A DNA stretch of 64,000 bases from JAHCHG01 sp038251885 (GTDB taxonomy: Bacteria > Acidobacteriota > Blastocatellia > Pyrinomonadales > Pyrinomonadaceae): assembly GCA_038251885.1 (NCBI GenBank), contig JBBSAX010000002.1:11662-75661 (forward strand). Direction: 5' to 3'. This document shows positions 25,944 through 36,600 of the stretch, piece by piece; the first letter of the stretch is position 1, and the number at the start of each line of letters is the position of its first letter. A program made the translations under genes and the position numbers. A model generated the notes under the pieces. The model searched no databases. It was given only the letters and a program-made list of their open reading frames with translations, and had not been told where the DNA came from.

Positions 25944-27485
25944 CTAATTCCCGGTTGCTGCTGCCATAACCTTTTCGGGCGTGGCTTCGGTTTTTGAAAA
26001 TTCGCCGGTTAATTTACCTTCGTGCAAAACAATTACGCGGTCTGATAATCCCAAGACTTCGGGTAATTCCGATGAAACCATCACGATTGCTAAACCTTCT
26101 TTCGCCAGTTTGTTGATTTCGGAATAAATTTCTTGTTTAGCACCGACATCAATTCCGCGCGTCGGTTCGTCTAAAAATAAAACTTTCGGATTCGTCAAAA
26201 GCCATTTTCCCAAAACGACTTTTTGCTGATTTCCGCCCGATAGCGTTCCGGTAATCGTAATCGGTGAATTTGCTTTGACGTGCAAGGACTTCATCAAAGT
26301 TTGTGCCGCAACTGTTTCGCGGGAACGATTCGTCAGAAATGCGCCGCTGATCTTTTTCAAACCGGCAAGCGTCATATTATTTAAAATCGTTTGATCTAAA
26401 ATTAAACCGAATCGTTTGCGGTCTTCAGTGACAAAACCGATTCCGTTCTTGATTGCATCAGCGGGTTTATTTATCGAAACTTCGCGCCCTTCGACAATAA
26501 CTTCGCCCGAATGGTTTCCGTTCCACGCGCCGAAGATTGACATCAGAAGTTCGCTTCGCCCCGCGCCCATCAAGCCGGAGATGCCGAGAACTTCGCCTTT
26601 TCTGACGTGAAAAGAAACATTGTCAACGAGTTTTTTAGTCGAAACGTCGGGATCGTAAGCGGTAATGTTTTTGACTTCCAAAGCGATTTCGCCAAAATCG
26701 TGGGTTGTTTCAGGGAAAATATCGCCAACCTCGCGTCCGACCATCAAAGCGATTACTTTATTTTTATCGAGCGCAATCGTGCTTTCCGTGCCGACCGTTT
26801 TTCCGTCGCGCAAGACTGTGATGCGATCCGACATTGCAAAAACTTCGTCGAGTTTGTGCGAAATATAAATCATTCCCACACCGCGTTTTTTCAGATCGCG
26901 CAAAATGTCGAATAACGTTTCGACTTCGGACTCCGTTAAAGCCGCTGTCGGTTCATCAAGGACGAGGATTTTTGCGTCTTGCGAAAGTGCTTTGGCAATT
27001 TCGACTAATTGCTGTTGACCGATTCCGAGATTTCCGACCGGAGTTCGCGGATCTATCGGCAAATTCAAATCTTTCAGAAGTTTTGTTGCTTTATGATAAA
27101 GCTCCGACCAGTTGATAATGCCGAAACTCGAAGGCTCTTTGCCAAGAAAAATATTTTCACCGACGGTTAATTCTTTAACAAGTGAAAGTTCCTGAAAAAT
27201 AATGGCAATTCCGGCATCTTCGGCTTCGCGGATCGTGCGAAACTGGTGTGTTTCGCCGTTTATCTTAATATCTCCGCCATATTCGCCGAATGGATAAACG
27301 CCGCTCAGGGTTTTCATTAAAGTAGATTTTCCCGCACCGTTTTCGCCGACAAGTGCGTGAAACTCGCCTTCAAAAAGATCGAATGTAACACCGTCCAGAG
27401 CTTTTACACCGGGAAATTCCTTAGTTATGGAAACCATCTCCAAGATCGGTTTTGATCTTTGCCCGTTGTCATTTGTCATTTGCAT
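25944..27485 (-). CDS. xylG: ABC sugar transporter ATPase, two-domain (XylG type)
   Basis: The 513-residue protein has two tandem ABC ATPase domains, as in the xylose, ribose and arabinose importers. The first has Walker A GENGAGKST (about residues 47-55), signature LGIGQQQLVEIAKAL and Walker B KILVLDEPTAAL. The second has a degenerate P-loop GLMGAGRSELL, which is normal in this family, signature LSGGNQQKV and LFLDEPTRGIDVG. The likely start may be internal (MVSITKEFPG, residue 17), because the first 16 residues look like a short intergenic repeat. It powers uptake through XylH using XylF as receptor. Confidence 0.92.
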   Translation of the reverse strand: MQMTNDNGQRSKPILEMVSITKEFPGVKALDGVTFDLFEGEFHALVGENGAGKSTLMKTLSGVYPFGEYGGDIKINGETHQFRTIREAEDAGIAIIFQELSLVKELTVGENIFLGKEPSSFGIINWSELYHKATKLLKDLNLPIDPRTPVGNLGIGQQQLVEIAKALSQDAKILVLDEPTAALTESEVETLFDILRDLKKRGVGMIYISHKLDEVFAMSDRITVLRDGKTVGTESTIALDKNKVIALMVGREVGDIFPETTHDFGEIALEVKNITAYDPDVSTKKLVDNVSFHVRKGEVLGISGLMGAGRSELLMSIFGAWNGNHSGEVIVEGREVSINKPADAIKNGIGFVTEDRKRFGLILDQTILNNMTLAGLKKISGAFLTNRSRETVAAQTLMKSLHVKANSPITITGTLSGGNQQKVVLGKWLLTNPKVLFLDEPTRGIDVGAKQEIYSEINKLAKEGLAIVMVSSELPEVLGLSDRVIVLHEGKLTGEFSKTEATPEKVMAAATGN

Positions 27486-27587
27486 AAAGATTCGAATTTT
27501 TAGAATTTGTCCACATCGTTTTTTTCAGCCGCAAATACAGCCAACGAAGTGAAAACGGACATTTTCAAAAAAGTTTTGTTAATTTTC

Positions 27588-27611
27588 CATTATCCGTTTT
27601 CCATTTTTCAT
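27588..27611. repeat. Short dispersed repeat (family G)
   Basis: CATTATCCGTTTTCCATTT is present here on the + strand between xylF and xylG. Its reverse complement AAATGGAAAACGGATAATG lies at about 46050-46068 between flhG and fliA. Confidence 0.5.
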
Positions 27612-27612
27612 T

Positions 27613-28695
27613 TTACTGTTTAGGTCTTTGATCTTCGGGGACATCTTTATAAACTTCATCGTAAGTCGCCCAACCGTCTTTGATTACCGTCGTCATTAAA
27701 TTGTTCTTATCAACAACAATCGGCTCATACAAAACCGCCGAAACTTCCTTGGTCATCGAATCGGATTTGATCTTGTCTTTCGCATCAATCGCTTCGCCTT
27801 TTGCCAGTTTGATAGCCAATTCGACAGCACCGTAAGCAAGCGGCTGAATCGGTTTGTAAACTGTCATCGTTTGTGTTCCTTTCGCAATTCTTTGAAGCGC
27901 GGCAAGTTCGGCATCTTGTCCGGTAACGATTACTTTTCCGGTTAGACCTTGTGTCGCTAACGCTTGAATTGCGCCGCCGGCAGTTCCGTCATTCGATGCA
28001 ACAACCGCAGCAATATCATTTTTGTTTTGAGTTAAAGCGTTTTCAACGATTTTCAAAGCCTCATCGGGTTTCCAGTCAGTTGCATGCTGTTCGGCAACGA
28101 TTTTAATAGCACCGCTGTCAATTGCAGGTTTCAGAACTTCATTTTGCGAGCGTCGCATAATCATCGCATTGTTGTCGGTCGAAGCTCCATAAACCATTAC
28201 AAAATTGCCTTTCGGCGCATTTTTTAAGGCATATTCCGCCTGCATTTTGCCGATCAGCGGAACTTGATGCGAAACATACAAATCAATGTTTTCAGAATTT
28301 ATCAGACGATCATAAGAAATGACCGGCACATTTTGGTTTTTGGCTTTCTGCACCATCGAAGCGGCTTGCGTTGCATCGTGCGGCGCAATTACAAGAACAT
28401 CAACGCCTTGTGTCAAAAGATTATCAACATCATTTGCCTGTTTATCGGATTTATTATCGGCGACAGTGATTAAACATTCGACCTGCAATTCCTTGCAATG
28501 CTGTTCAAAAAGATCGTGATCGCGTTTCCATCGTTCTTCTTTGAGCGTGTCCATCGCAAAACCGATTTTTATTTTTCGATTCGGATCTTTCGGTCCGGTA
28601 GTTGCCGGTCCTTGAGTATTCGGCGCACTGACGCAAGCCGACATAAAAATACTTGCTAAAACAAATAGTAATAGTAACTTAACTGTGTTTTTCAT
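27613..28695 (-). CDS. xylF: Sugar-binding lipoprotein of ABC transporter, xylose XylF type
   Basis: The 360-residue protein has a lipoprotein signal with the lipobox MSAC (cysteine at residue 21) and a Ser/Thr/Pro-rich linker. The periplasmic-binding-protein type I fold begins KIKIGFAMDTLKEERW. Typical sugar-receptor segments are present: QGVDVLVIAPHDATQAASMV, VPVISYDRLI, AAVVASNDGTAGGAI and VTGQDAELAALQRI. Xylose or other pentose/hexose binding is expected from the family. It is lipid-anchored rather than free, unusual for enteric XylF but common in other phyla. The gene sits between the GH3-GH144 fusion and the ABC ATPase, all on one strand. Confidence 0.92.
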   Translation of the reverse strand: MKNTVKLLLLFVLASIFMSACVSAPNTQGPATTGPKDPNRKIKIGFAMDTLKEERWKRDHDLFEQHCKELQVECLITVADNKSDKQANDVDNLLTQGVDVLVIAPHDATQAASMVQKAKNQNVPVISYDRLINSENIDLYVSHQVPLIGKMQAEYALKNAPKGNFVMVYGASTDNNAMIMRRSQNEVLKPAIDSGAIKIVAEQHATDWKPDEALKIVENALTQNKNDIAAVVASNDGTAGGAIQALATQGLTGKVIVTGQDAELAALQRIAKGTQTMTVYKPIQPLAYGAVELAIKLAKGEAIDAKDKIKSDSMTKEVSAVLYEPIVVDKNNLMTTVIKDGWATYDEVYKDVPEDQRPKQ

Positions 28696-28746
28696 AAATT
28701 TTTAGATGTTTGAAATTTAGACTTCTGCCTTATTATGCAACAAAGT

Positions 28747-31700
28747 TTAATTTATGCCAATTTTAGAGAGCGCATTTCTCGGTTCGGCATTTTGCATAAA
28801 CCAATACCAGACCTTTCCGCTGCGAAGATTTTCCGCACCTAACAGAGATATTCCCTGATCTATGCCGAGAACATCGCTGCCAACCCAGCCGTTGTGCGGA
28901 TTGAAAACATCGGCAAAACCATATTTGCCATACACTTTATTGCCGTATTTTTCTTTCATTTCCTTCAAAGTCGGGATTGCAATATCAGGCGTGAACATCA
29001 GCGAACCGGCAACCGCGTAAGGAACGACCGAACCATCCGTTCCATCATAACGCGGCGGTGCGCCCCACGCCAGATAACCTGTTTGACTATCCGAAGCTGA
29101 CATTCCCCACATCATCGGAGAATATTTCGGAAAATCTTTGCTCAAAACATTTGCAAAAAATTGTTGTTGTGCGCGGGTGGCTTTAACTGAATTTTGATAA
29201 TAATCAACAAACGGCGGACGACGTTCGCGCATATTTCGAAAATCAATCCAGGCATGTGAGTATTGATGAATAAAAAGCGGCGAAATTGCGGCTAAATATC
29301 TATAACCTTCATATTCCTGCCAATTTCTTTCCCACGCATACCATGAATTCGGCGAGATCGGATGAGTTTTCGAGCCGATTCCTAAAATATAAAGAATCAT
29401 TTGTTCGCTATAATCTCCCCAGTCGCTTTTCAAAAAACCTTCTTCCGGTTTCCATCCGTGAGATAAAAGATACTGGTTATCGTCTTGCATCCATTTATAA
29501 TCAACTCTGTCTGAAATTCTATCGGCAAGCGCAACTATTTCTTTATCATCTGCAAAACATTGCTTGACAGACAAAACTCCGCCGAGAAGCAGAGCCGTGT
29601 CAATCGAAGAAATTTCAGAGTTCCAACGCCTTTCGCCGGTTTCAAAATCCAGCCAATGATAAAACCAGCCGTTTTTATGAAATGCTTTATTGGCAAAAAA
29701 ATCGAGCGCGTTTCTAGTTCTTTTCTTAATTTCATCTTTCGGATACCAGTTTCGATCTGCGGCTATGCAGTTTCCCGTCAATGTAAAACCCGAAGCTGCC
29801 AAACTTGCAATATTATGACTGCGATGACCTACTGGTTTGCGCGTTCCGTCCGCTCCGGCGCGGTCAAGCGTTAAACCGTTTGCCGGATTCGTTTGTTCCC
29901 ACAGATACCCGAAACTGCGTTTTGAAACATCTTCGAGAAAAGCATCATCTTCGGGAGAAATTCGTGCCACCGGATTCGGATCGGTCGGCGCGGGTTGGAC
30001 CGTATATCTGAGGTCGGACGAAGCATTCGGATTTCTCGGATCAATAACTTCAAAAACGCTCTGCAAACCGTTATCCGAACTCGTTCCGACAAATACCTGA
30101 AATTCGCCGGGTTCGAGGACAGGTTTCAAATCTCTGCCCAAAAACTGCAAATCTTCCGGTTTGAGAGTGAATTCAACAGTTTGTTTTTGTCCGGCTTTTA
30201 ATGTAATTCGTTTGAATCCGCGCAATTCTTTGACAGGACGCGTTACCGATGCGGCAACATCGTGAATATACAATTGAACGACTTCATCGCCCGTCATTTT
30301 TCCGCTGTTGGTAATATCAACCGTAACTTTTACATTTTCCGTCGGTTTGATTTTTAACTTATCGAGCCGCAAATTATTCAGTTCAAATTTTGTATAACTC
30401 AAACCGTAACCGAACGGATAAAGCGGCGTATTCGGAAGGTCCAGATATTTCGATGTATATTTTTCGGTTTCTTTGACGGGGCGACCGGTATTTTTGTGAT
30501 TGTAATAAATCGGAATTTGCCCGACCGACCGCGGAAATGTAACGGGAAGTTTGCCGCCCGGATTTGAATCACCGAACAAAGTATCAACAATCGCCGGACC
30601 AGCCATTGTGCCGGCAAACCAGGTTTCCAGAATTGCCGGAGAATTTTCTGCCAACCAATTGATCGTCAGCGGTCTGCCGTTTATTAACACAACAGCATAA
30701 GGTTTTCCGGTCGCGTGAATTTTTTGAATTAATTCGGTCTGCATTCCCGGCAAACTGATTTCAGAGCGTGAAGCGGCTTCTGCCGACATTGCGCCCGCTT
30801 CGCCGACTACAAGAATTGTAAAATCGGAATCCTTCGCCGCATCAACAGCCGCTTTGAAACCTTCATCTGTGTTGCAATAAGCGTCGCAGCCTTTTTCATA
30901 GCTAACCTTCATTTTCGGAAACTTCGATTTTAATGCTTCGAGAACTGTGATCGGATCGGTCGGTTGTCCGTCGCCCGTCCAGTTTCCGTTCATCTCGCTT
31001 TTATTGTTTGCCAGATCGCCGATGACCGTAACTTCCTTGATCGTTTTACTTATCGGCAGAGTTTTATTTTCATTTTTTAATAAAACAAATGATTTCTCGG
31101 CGGAAAATTTTGCGTAATCACGGTTTGCTTGTTTGAAAACTTCCACGCTTTCCAGTTTTTCATCGGCAAACGGTTTATCAAAAAGTCCGAGACGGAATTT
31201 GATTCTTAAAACGTGTCTAACGGCATCATCAATTGTTGCCATCGTAACTTTTTTGTCTTTGATAAGTTGTTCGCCGTATTTATTATAAAGGCGCGAAACC
31301 ATTTCCATATCGGTTCCGGCGTTGAGTCCATACATCGCCGCCGCAGGTTCGTCCTTTGCCAAACCGTGAAACATCAGTTCCATTACAGCGGTATAATCAC
31401 TGACCACCAAACCGTCAAATTTCCATTCCTTACGCAATACGTCTTTTAGAATAAAAGGATTTCCCGTCGCCGGAACGCCGTCGAGATCGTTGAACGAAGT
31501 CATAAACGAGCCGACTCCGGCATCAATCGAAGCCTTGAACGGCGGAAAGTAGATTTCGCGTAGAGCGCGTTCGGATAAATTTGTCGTATTATAATCGCGT
31601 CCGCCTTCCGCCGCTCCGTAACCGACCCAATGCTTTGCAGTTGCGAGAATTTTATCATTCGCGCTGTAATCCATTCCTTGAAAACCCCGAACTCGCGCAA

Positions 31701-32253
31701 AAGCGATTTTTGAACCCAAATATGTATCTTCGCCCGCGCCTTCAATGATTCGCCCCCAACGCGGATCACGGGCGACATCAACCATCGGCGCAAACGTCCA
31801 ATGAACTCCCGCCGCACGAGATTCCGCCGCCGCAATCGCCGCCGTTTTCTCGATTGAAGCCAAATCCCAACTTGCCGATTCGCCCAGAGGAACGGGAAAG
31901 ATCGTCCGATAACCGTGAATTACATCAAAGCCAAGCAGAATCGGAATTTTCAAACGTGATTCAAGCGCGGCTCTCTGCAATTCATTCGTCATCTTCGCCC
32001 CGCGCACATTCAGCGTCGAACCCAAAAGTCCTTTCCGCGCCATTTCAAGATGTTCGGGACGAAAATTCCCGTTTGCTTCACCATCAAGTTGTTGAAGCTG
32101 TCCGAGCTTTTCTGCCAGAGTCATCTTTACTATCAAAGCGTTGATTTTCGTTTCTACATTAGTTTTATCAGGTCTTTTTTGAGCAAAAACCATCAGCGAA
32201 GAAAAAATCAGTAAAAAGAGTATAAATAAATTGAATTTTTGTTTTGTTATCAT
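28747..32253 (-). CDS. Secreted GH3 beta-glucosidase fused to GH144-type glucanase domain
   Basis: The 1168-residue protein has a signal peptide ending at VFAQ. Residues about 35-740 are a complete three-domain GH3 beta-glucosidase of the BglX type: nucleophile D286 in GLVVSDY, a (alpha/beta) sandwich with GEAGAMSAEAASRSEISLPG, and a fibronectin-III-like domain ending around ELRGFKRITLKAGQ. From about 790 to the end (DDAFLEDVSKRSFGYLWEQT ... MQNAEPRNALSKI) it matches the 'glycoamylase' domain now classed as GH144, whose characterised members cut beta-1,2-glucan. GH144 would release sophorooligosaccharides and GH3 would release glucose. The start has a GGTGG Shine-Dalgarno. It heads the operon with the XylFGH transporter, with a 51-base gap to xylF. 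Only 47 bases separate it from the divergent TPR gene. Confidence 0.88.
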   Translation of the reverse strand: MITKQKFNLFILFLLIFSSLMVFAQKRPDKTNVETKINALIVKMTLAEKLGQLQQLDGEANGNFRPEHLEMARKGLLGSTLNVRGAKMTNELQRAALESRLKIPILLGFDVIHGYRTIFPVPLGESASWDLASIEKTAAIAAAESRAAGVHWTFAPMVDVARDPRWGRIIEGAGEDTYLGSKIAFARVRGFQGMDYSANDKILATAKHWVGYGAAEGGRDYNTTNLSERALREIYFPPFKASIDAGVGSFMTSFNDLDGVPATGNPFILKDVLRKEWKFDGLVVSDYTAVMELMFHGLAKDEPAAAMYGLNAGTDMEMVSRLYNKYGEQLIKDKKVTMATIDDAVRHVLRIKFRLGLFDKPFADEKLESVEVFKQANRDYAKFSAEKSFVLLKNENKTLPISKTIKEVTVIGDLANNKSEMNGNWTGDGQPTDPITVLEALKSKFPKMKVSYEKGCDAYCNTDEGFKAAVDAAKDSDFTILVVGEAGAMSAEAASRSEISLPGMQTELIQKIHATGKPYAVVLINGRPLTINWLAENSPAILETWFAGTMAGPAIVDTLFGDSNPGGKLPVTFPRSVGQIPIYYNHKNTGRPVKETEKYTSKYLDLPNTPLYPFGYGLSYTKFELNNLRLDKLKIKPTENVKVTVDITNSGKMTGDEVVQLYIHDVAASVTRPVKELRGFKRITLKAGQKQTVEFTLKPEDLQFLGRDLKPVLEPGEFQVFVGTSSDNGLQSVFEVIDPRNPNASSDLRYTVQPAPTDPNPVARISPEDDAFLEDVSKRSFGYLWEQTNPANGLTLDRAGADGTRKPVGHRSHNIASLAASGFTLTGNCIAADRNWYPKDEIKKRTRNALDFFANKAFHKNGWFYHWLDFETGERRWNSEISSIDTALLLGGVLSVKQCFADDKEIVALADRISDRVDYKWMQDDNQYLLSHGWKPEEGFLKSDWGDYSEQMILYILGIGSKTHPISPNSWYAWERNWQEYEGYRYLAAISPLFIHQYSHAWIDFRNMRERRPPFVDYYQNSVKATRAQQQFFANVLSKDFPKYSPMMWGMSASDSQTGYLAWGAPPRYDGTDGSVVPYAVAGSLMFTPDIAIPTLKEMKEKYGNKVYGKYGFADVFNPHNGWVGSDVLGIDQGISLLGAENLRSGKVWYWFMQNAEPRNALSKIGIN

Positions 32254-32300
32254 TTTTCCACCTTTGACGAAATAATCTGTAAATTCTTATACTTTCCGAA

Positions 32301-33647
32301 ATGAAGTTTCAGCCAAAATTCTTAATGATCTTTTTTTTGCTTCTGACATTTTTATCTGCCGGGAAAGAATTCATAGTTTTCGGTCAGTCAATTTCCAGCA
32401 AATTAAAAAATCAAAATGAGATTATAATTTTGTTACAGCAAACAGCGACTTCGATTCAGAGCGGAAATTTTACTGAGGCAGAAAAAACGGTTCGCCGCGC
32501 CGTCGAAATCGCTCCGAATAATTCGGATGCACATAATCTTTTCGGAATCGTTCTCGACCAACTCGGAAACCAAACAGAAGCCGAAAAAGAATATCGAACC
32601 GCAGTTCGTTTGAATCCGAAAGCCGTTTCGCCACTTGCCAATCTCGGAGTTTTGCTGGCAAAAAACAAACGTCAGACCGAAGCAATTAAAACTTTTGAAG
32701 CGGTTTTACGACTCAATCCGAATCACCCGCAGACGATTATAAATCTCGGTTTACTCTATGTTTCTGCACAAAACTATCAAAAAGCCGCCCAACTTTTGAA
32801 AGTTGCTTCGGAAATTCAGCCTGATTCCGCTGACATAAAACTTAATTTGGGAATCTCACTTTATCAATTAAAACAATTTGAAGAAGCCGAAAAAAATCTG
32901 ACAATCGCGATGCTGCTTGTGCCGAGAAACGCCGAACCTCTTTATTATTTAGGACTAATTGCCAACAATCGCGGAAACGATGAAGATGCCGGAGCATATT
33001 TTCAAAAAGCAATAGAACTAAATCCGAATTATACTTCAGCAAATTTTATGCTCGGCGAACTCCTTGCAAAATATAAACGCTTTGCGGAAGCCAAACCATT
33101 TTATGAAAAAGCGGTTCAGTTAGATGCAACGAAACCTGTTCATTTTATAAGACTCGGCGGAATGTATATTTATTTAAATGATTTTAACGGTGCTTTGCCG
33201 GTTTTCCAAAAAGCCGCCGAACTCTTTCCGAAAATTCCCGAAATTCAATATTTTCTCGCAATAACCTTGCGCGGGTTGGGAAATATGAGTGCGGCATTAG
33301 CTTCCGTGAAAAAAGCCGTTTTGTTAAAACCCGATTATGCCGATGCTTTTGCTCTCTACGGAACAATACTTATTGATAAAAATGAATTCGCCGAAGCCGA
33401 AAAACAACTGCGGCAGGCAATTTTGAAAAATAAACAACACTTAAATGCTCATAAAGATTTAGGTCGTCTGCTTGTCAAACAACAGAAATATGCCGAAGCC
33501 TTGCCCATATTAAAACTTGCTGTTAATTACGCTCCGAATGATCCCGATATTCATTATCAACTTTTTCTTGTCTATTCACGTCTTGGTCGCAAAGACGAAG
33601 CCGCCAAAGAACTTGAAATATTTAAAAGTTTGAATGAAACTTCATAA
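32301..33647 (+). CDS. Exported TPR-repeat protein (paralogue of the one at 7391)
   Basis: The 448-residue protein has a signal segment ending near VFGQ (about residue 30), followed by about 11 TPR units (for example NNSDAHNLFGIVLDQLGNQ and NPNHPQTIINLGLLYVSAQ). The C-terminal segment NAHKDLGRLLVKQQKYAEAL, then IHYQLFLVYSRLGRKDEAAK, closely resembles the C-terminus of the TPR protein at 7391-9028, so they share origin. It is divergent from the GH3-GH144 operon with only 47 bases between the starts and converges on the second TonB-dependent receptor. Its role is presumably scaffold-like, and the repeated link with receptor and glycan genes is the only functional hint. Confidence 0.85.
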   Translation: MKFQPKFLMIFFLLLTFLSAGKEFIVFGQSISSKLKNQNEIIILLQQTATSIQSGNFTEAEKTVRRAVEIAPNNSDAHNLFGIVLDQLGNQTEAEKEYRTAVRLNPKAVSPLANLGVLLAKNKRQTEAIKTFEAVLRLNPNHPQTIINLGLLYVSAQNYQKAAQLLKVASEIQPDSADIKLNLGISLYQLKQFEEAEKNLTIAMLLVPRNAEPLYYLGLIANNRGNDEDAGAYFQKAIELNPNYTSANFMLGELLAKYKRFAEAKPFYEKAVQLDATKPVHFIRLGGMYIYLNDFNGALPVFQKAAELFPKIPEIQYFLAITLRGLGNMSAALASVKKAVLLKPDYADAFALYGTILIDKNEFAEAEKQLRQAILKNKQHLNAHKDLGRLLVKQQKYAEALPILKLAVNYAPNDPDIHYQLFLVYSRLGRKDEAAKELEIFKSLNETS

Positions 33648-33686
33648 AAAAAGAGAAAAGTCAGTAGATGACTTTTCTCTTTTTTT
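33646..33686. terminator. Bidirectional terminator between TPR gene and second receptor gene
   Basis: Perfect 18-bp inverted arms (AAAAAAAGAGAAAAGTCA at 33646-33663 and its complement at 33669-33686) surround a 5-base loop GTAGA. A7 on one side and T7 on the other make it work on both strands. It sits just between the convergent stop codons. Confidence 0.88.
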
Positions 33687-33692
33687 ACCTAA

Positions 33693-36600
33693 TTAGAATG
33701 AAAAGCGAATTTGAAATTCACCGACTCTGCCGGAATAAGCTCCGACAGCCGTGCCGAACTCACGATTAGTAACTCTTGTCGGACCGGAATTGGAATTAAA
33801 ATGAGCCAGATTTAACGTATTAAGAAGATTAAAAAAGTTAAATCGAAGATCAAGTCCGGCGGTTTCGTTCAAAAATCCTAATCCTCCAAAATTGATACGT
33901 TTGATAATTGACAAATCCAAAGCAAAGTATTTAGGACCTCGGAATGTGTTTCGCCCGACAGCCGGACGATTTGCAAATGGATTATTGGTGTTAAATTGAT
34001 CACCGAAATAAGCACGTCCGCCGCCGGGGAAAATTCCGCCGGGTTGGAGGAAATTATCGTTCGTATTGGCAAGCGGCTGATTTCCATTGTAGGAAGTAGG
34101 TCGCGGATCGCAGAAGCCGCCGCTCATCATAGATGCTCCATTCAAACAGCCGAAAAGTTTCGGTGTCCACGGAAATCCGGTGTGATAAGTAGTAATGCTG
34201 GAAATCTGCCAACCGCCTAGGATGAATGCCGATGTCAAACCATTATCGTCAAACATCGCGCCCTTGCCGAAAGGAATATCCCAAATACCGGACATTGTAA
34301 AACTATGTCTGACATCGAAATCGGAAGGTCCTCGTTCTTCTTTTTGATCAACCGGGAAACTTTGATTCGTTAAGGAAGTAGGTGATTCGAATGATGCGGT
34401 ATCAATGCTTTTTGCAAAGCGATAATTCATATCGAAAGAAAATTGTTTGAGAAATCTTCCCTGAAGCCGCGCAATCATTGAATTGAAGTTTGTATTGACA
34501 TCAGGACTTGCAAAAAATGCTCTTGAAATATTCGGATTTCTCGTAGTTATTACATCAAGCGGCAAAATTCTGACAAATTTCCGACCCAAACTTCCTTGAT
34601 AACCGAGCGTTGCAATAAGATTTTTCGGCAGTTCATACTGTCCTTCGAGCGAATATCTCATGACATACGCTGTCGGTAAATCTTGCGGCGCACCGTAAAT
34701 TTCAACTGCTCCGTTTCTCGGCAAACCATTTGTCGGATTTGCTCCGCCGCCGATATTCGGATTTGTCGGATAACCTAAAATCGAGCCGTCGCCGCTCTGA
34801 ACGTAGGCGATCTGTCCATCAACAAATGGTGTTCCGAAACCGTCGGTTGTTCCATTAGTTCCGCAGCAGATTCCATAATTCGCACCGTTTGGCGGATTGC
34901 GTCGGGCATTTGCCAGCAAAGCATTTGCCAAGCGGTCATAGCCTAATCCGAAGCCGCCGCGAAATACCAGTTTATTGGCAAAAGTTTCAGGATTCCACGC
35001 AAATCCGACCTGCGGACTGAAATTGTTTAAATCCTTTTCATAAAACTGTTTGTTGGTTGTAATCTTTGCGCCTGCCAATCCGCCATTTGAATCAAGTAGC
35101 AAATTGCCGAGAACACCGTTTGTCGAGGTTATCGGCGAATAATATGACCAACGCAAACCGAGATTTACCGTCAGATTCGGACGAAGTTTAAAGTCATCCT
35201 GAACAAAAAGACCGATTTCACTGGTTTTAAACTTCGTGTCATTAGGCGCGGGTTTTCCGTCTAAGGTAGTTGTAATTCCTTCGAAAATGGGCGTTCCGTT
35301 AGCGAAGTTCCAAAGATTTCTGAAGGAATAGATAGGTCGTGCCGCACCGACTTCTGAATTGCTATTTAGATCAATGCGATATTCAGCACCGAACTTCAAA
35401 ACGTGATTGCCGATAACATTCGTCAAAGTATCGCGGAAGTCGAGTTGTCGTTCACTGATATTACCCGGAGTATTCTGCCCTTGCGGAAATCCGAATCTTA
35501 TACGGTCGCCGTAAATTCCTTCGATTTCGACTCGCGGCAGTCCTAAATTAGCTTGCGGATTTGAATCAACTTCGTTAAAACCCCAACGTGTAATGTTAAA
35601 ACGTGCTTCATTCAGCATTGTTGATGAAATATTTCGGGAATATATAAATCCCAGAGCGTATGTCAAACGCTCGGAGTTTATGTCGGCTTGCGGACGACTC
35701 TGTGCGGCACCGTTTGAAGTGAGGGCTTTATTCGGTACTAAATAAGAAGTAAAAGTCAGTTTATCCTTCTGAGTCGCCTGAAAATCAATGCGGGCATTGA
35801 ATTGATTACCTCTGAACTCATTAAAATTTTCCAACTGCGCCCACTGAACATCAGCGATGCCGTCAAATACATAAGTCGGATTGTTAAATGTCTGAACGTA
35901 TGTTCCATATGCGCCTGTAATCACTCCGAGGTCCATTCCATTTGCGAGAACCTGACAAGGTGCGTCAATTCCGGCACAAGTCGGTGTAAGAAGTTGGGAA
36001 ATTCTCGGTGCAATGCCTGACGAAGATATAATAGCTGCCGAAACCGTTCCCGCACGCGATGTGAGGATTGATTGGCGAAAAGCAGAAGTTTCTACAAGAG
36101 ATCTGTAGGTGTCGGTTGAATTTTCTCTCAAACCTTCATAAGTAAAGAAGAAAAACAGACGATCTTTTGCAATCGGACCACCAAAACTTCCGCCGTAAGA
36201 ATTAAATTTTCTATTGACTTTCTGCGGTCCACCCGTATCAATAAGTCCGATAAATCTGGGAAATTTGTTAAAAGCATTCAAAGACGGATCATTAACTTTG
36301 TAAAACGCGCTTCCGTGCCATTGATTAGTCCCATTTTGCGAAACGACTTTGATTTGCGCTCCGCTGTTGCGACCATCTTCCGCCGAATACGTGCTGGAAG
36401 TTACTTGAACTTCTTTGACACTTTCCTGACTCGGCGTAACGACTGCACCGCCGCCCCAAGTTTGGCTATTAACGCTTGTACCATCAATCTGGTAATTGTT
36501 TGAAGAAACTCGCTGACCATTAGCTGAAATCGGTTGGACATTTTCAGTCGCAAAGATTGAATTATTTGATCCGCCGGGTCCACTCGTATTTGGCAATCCG

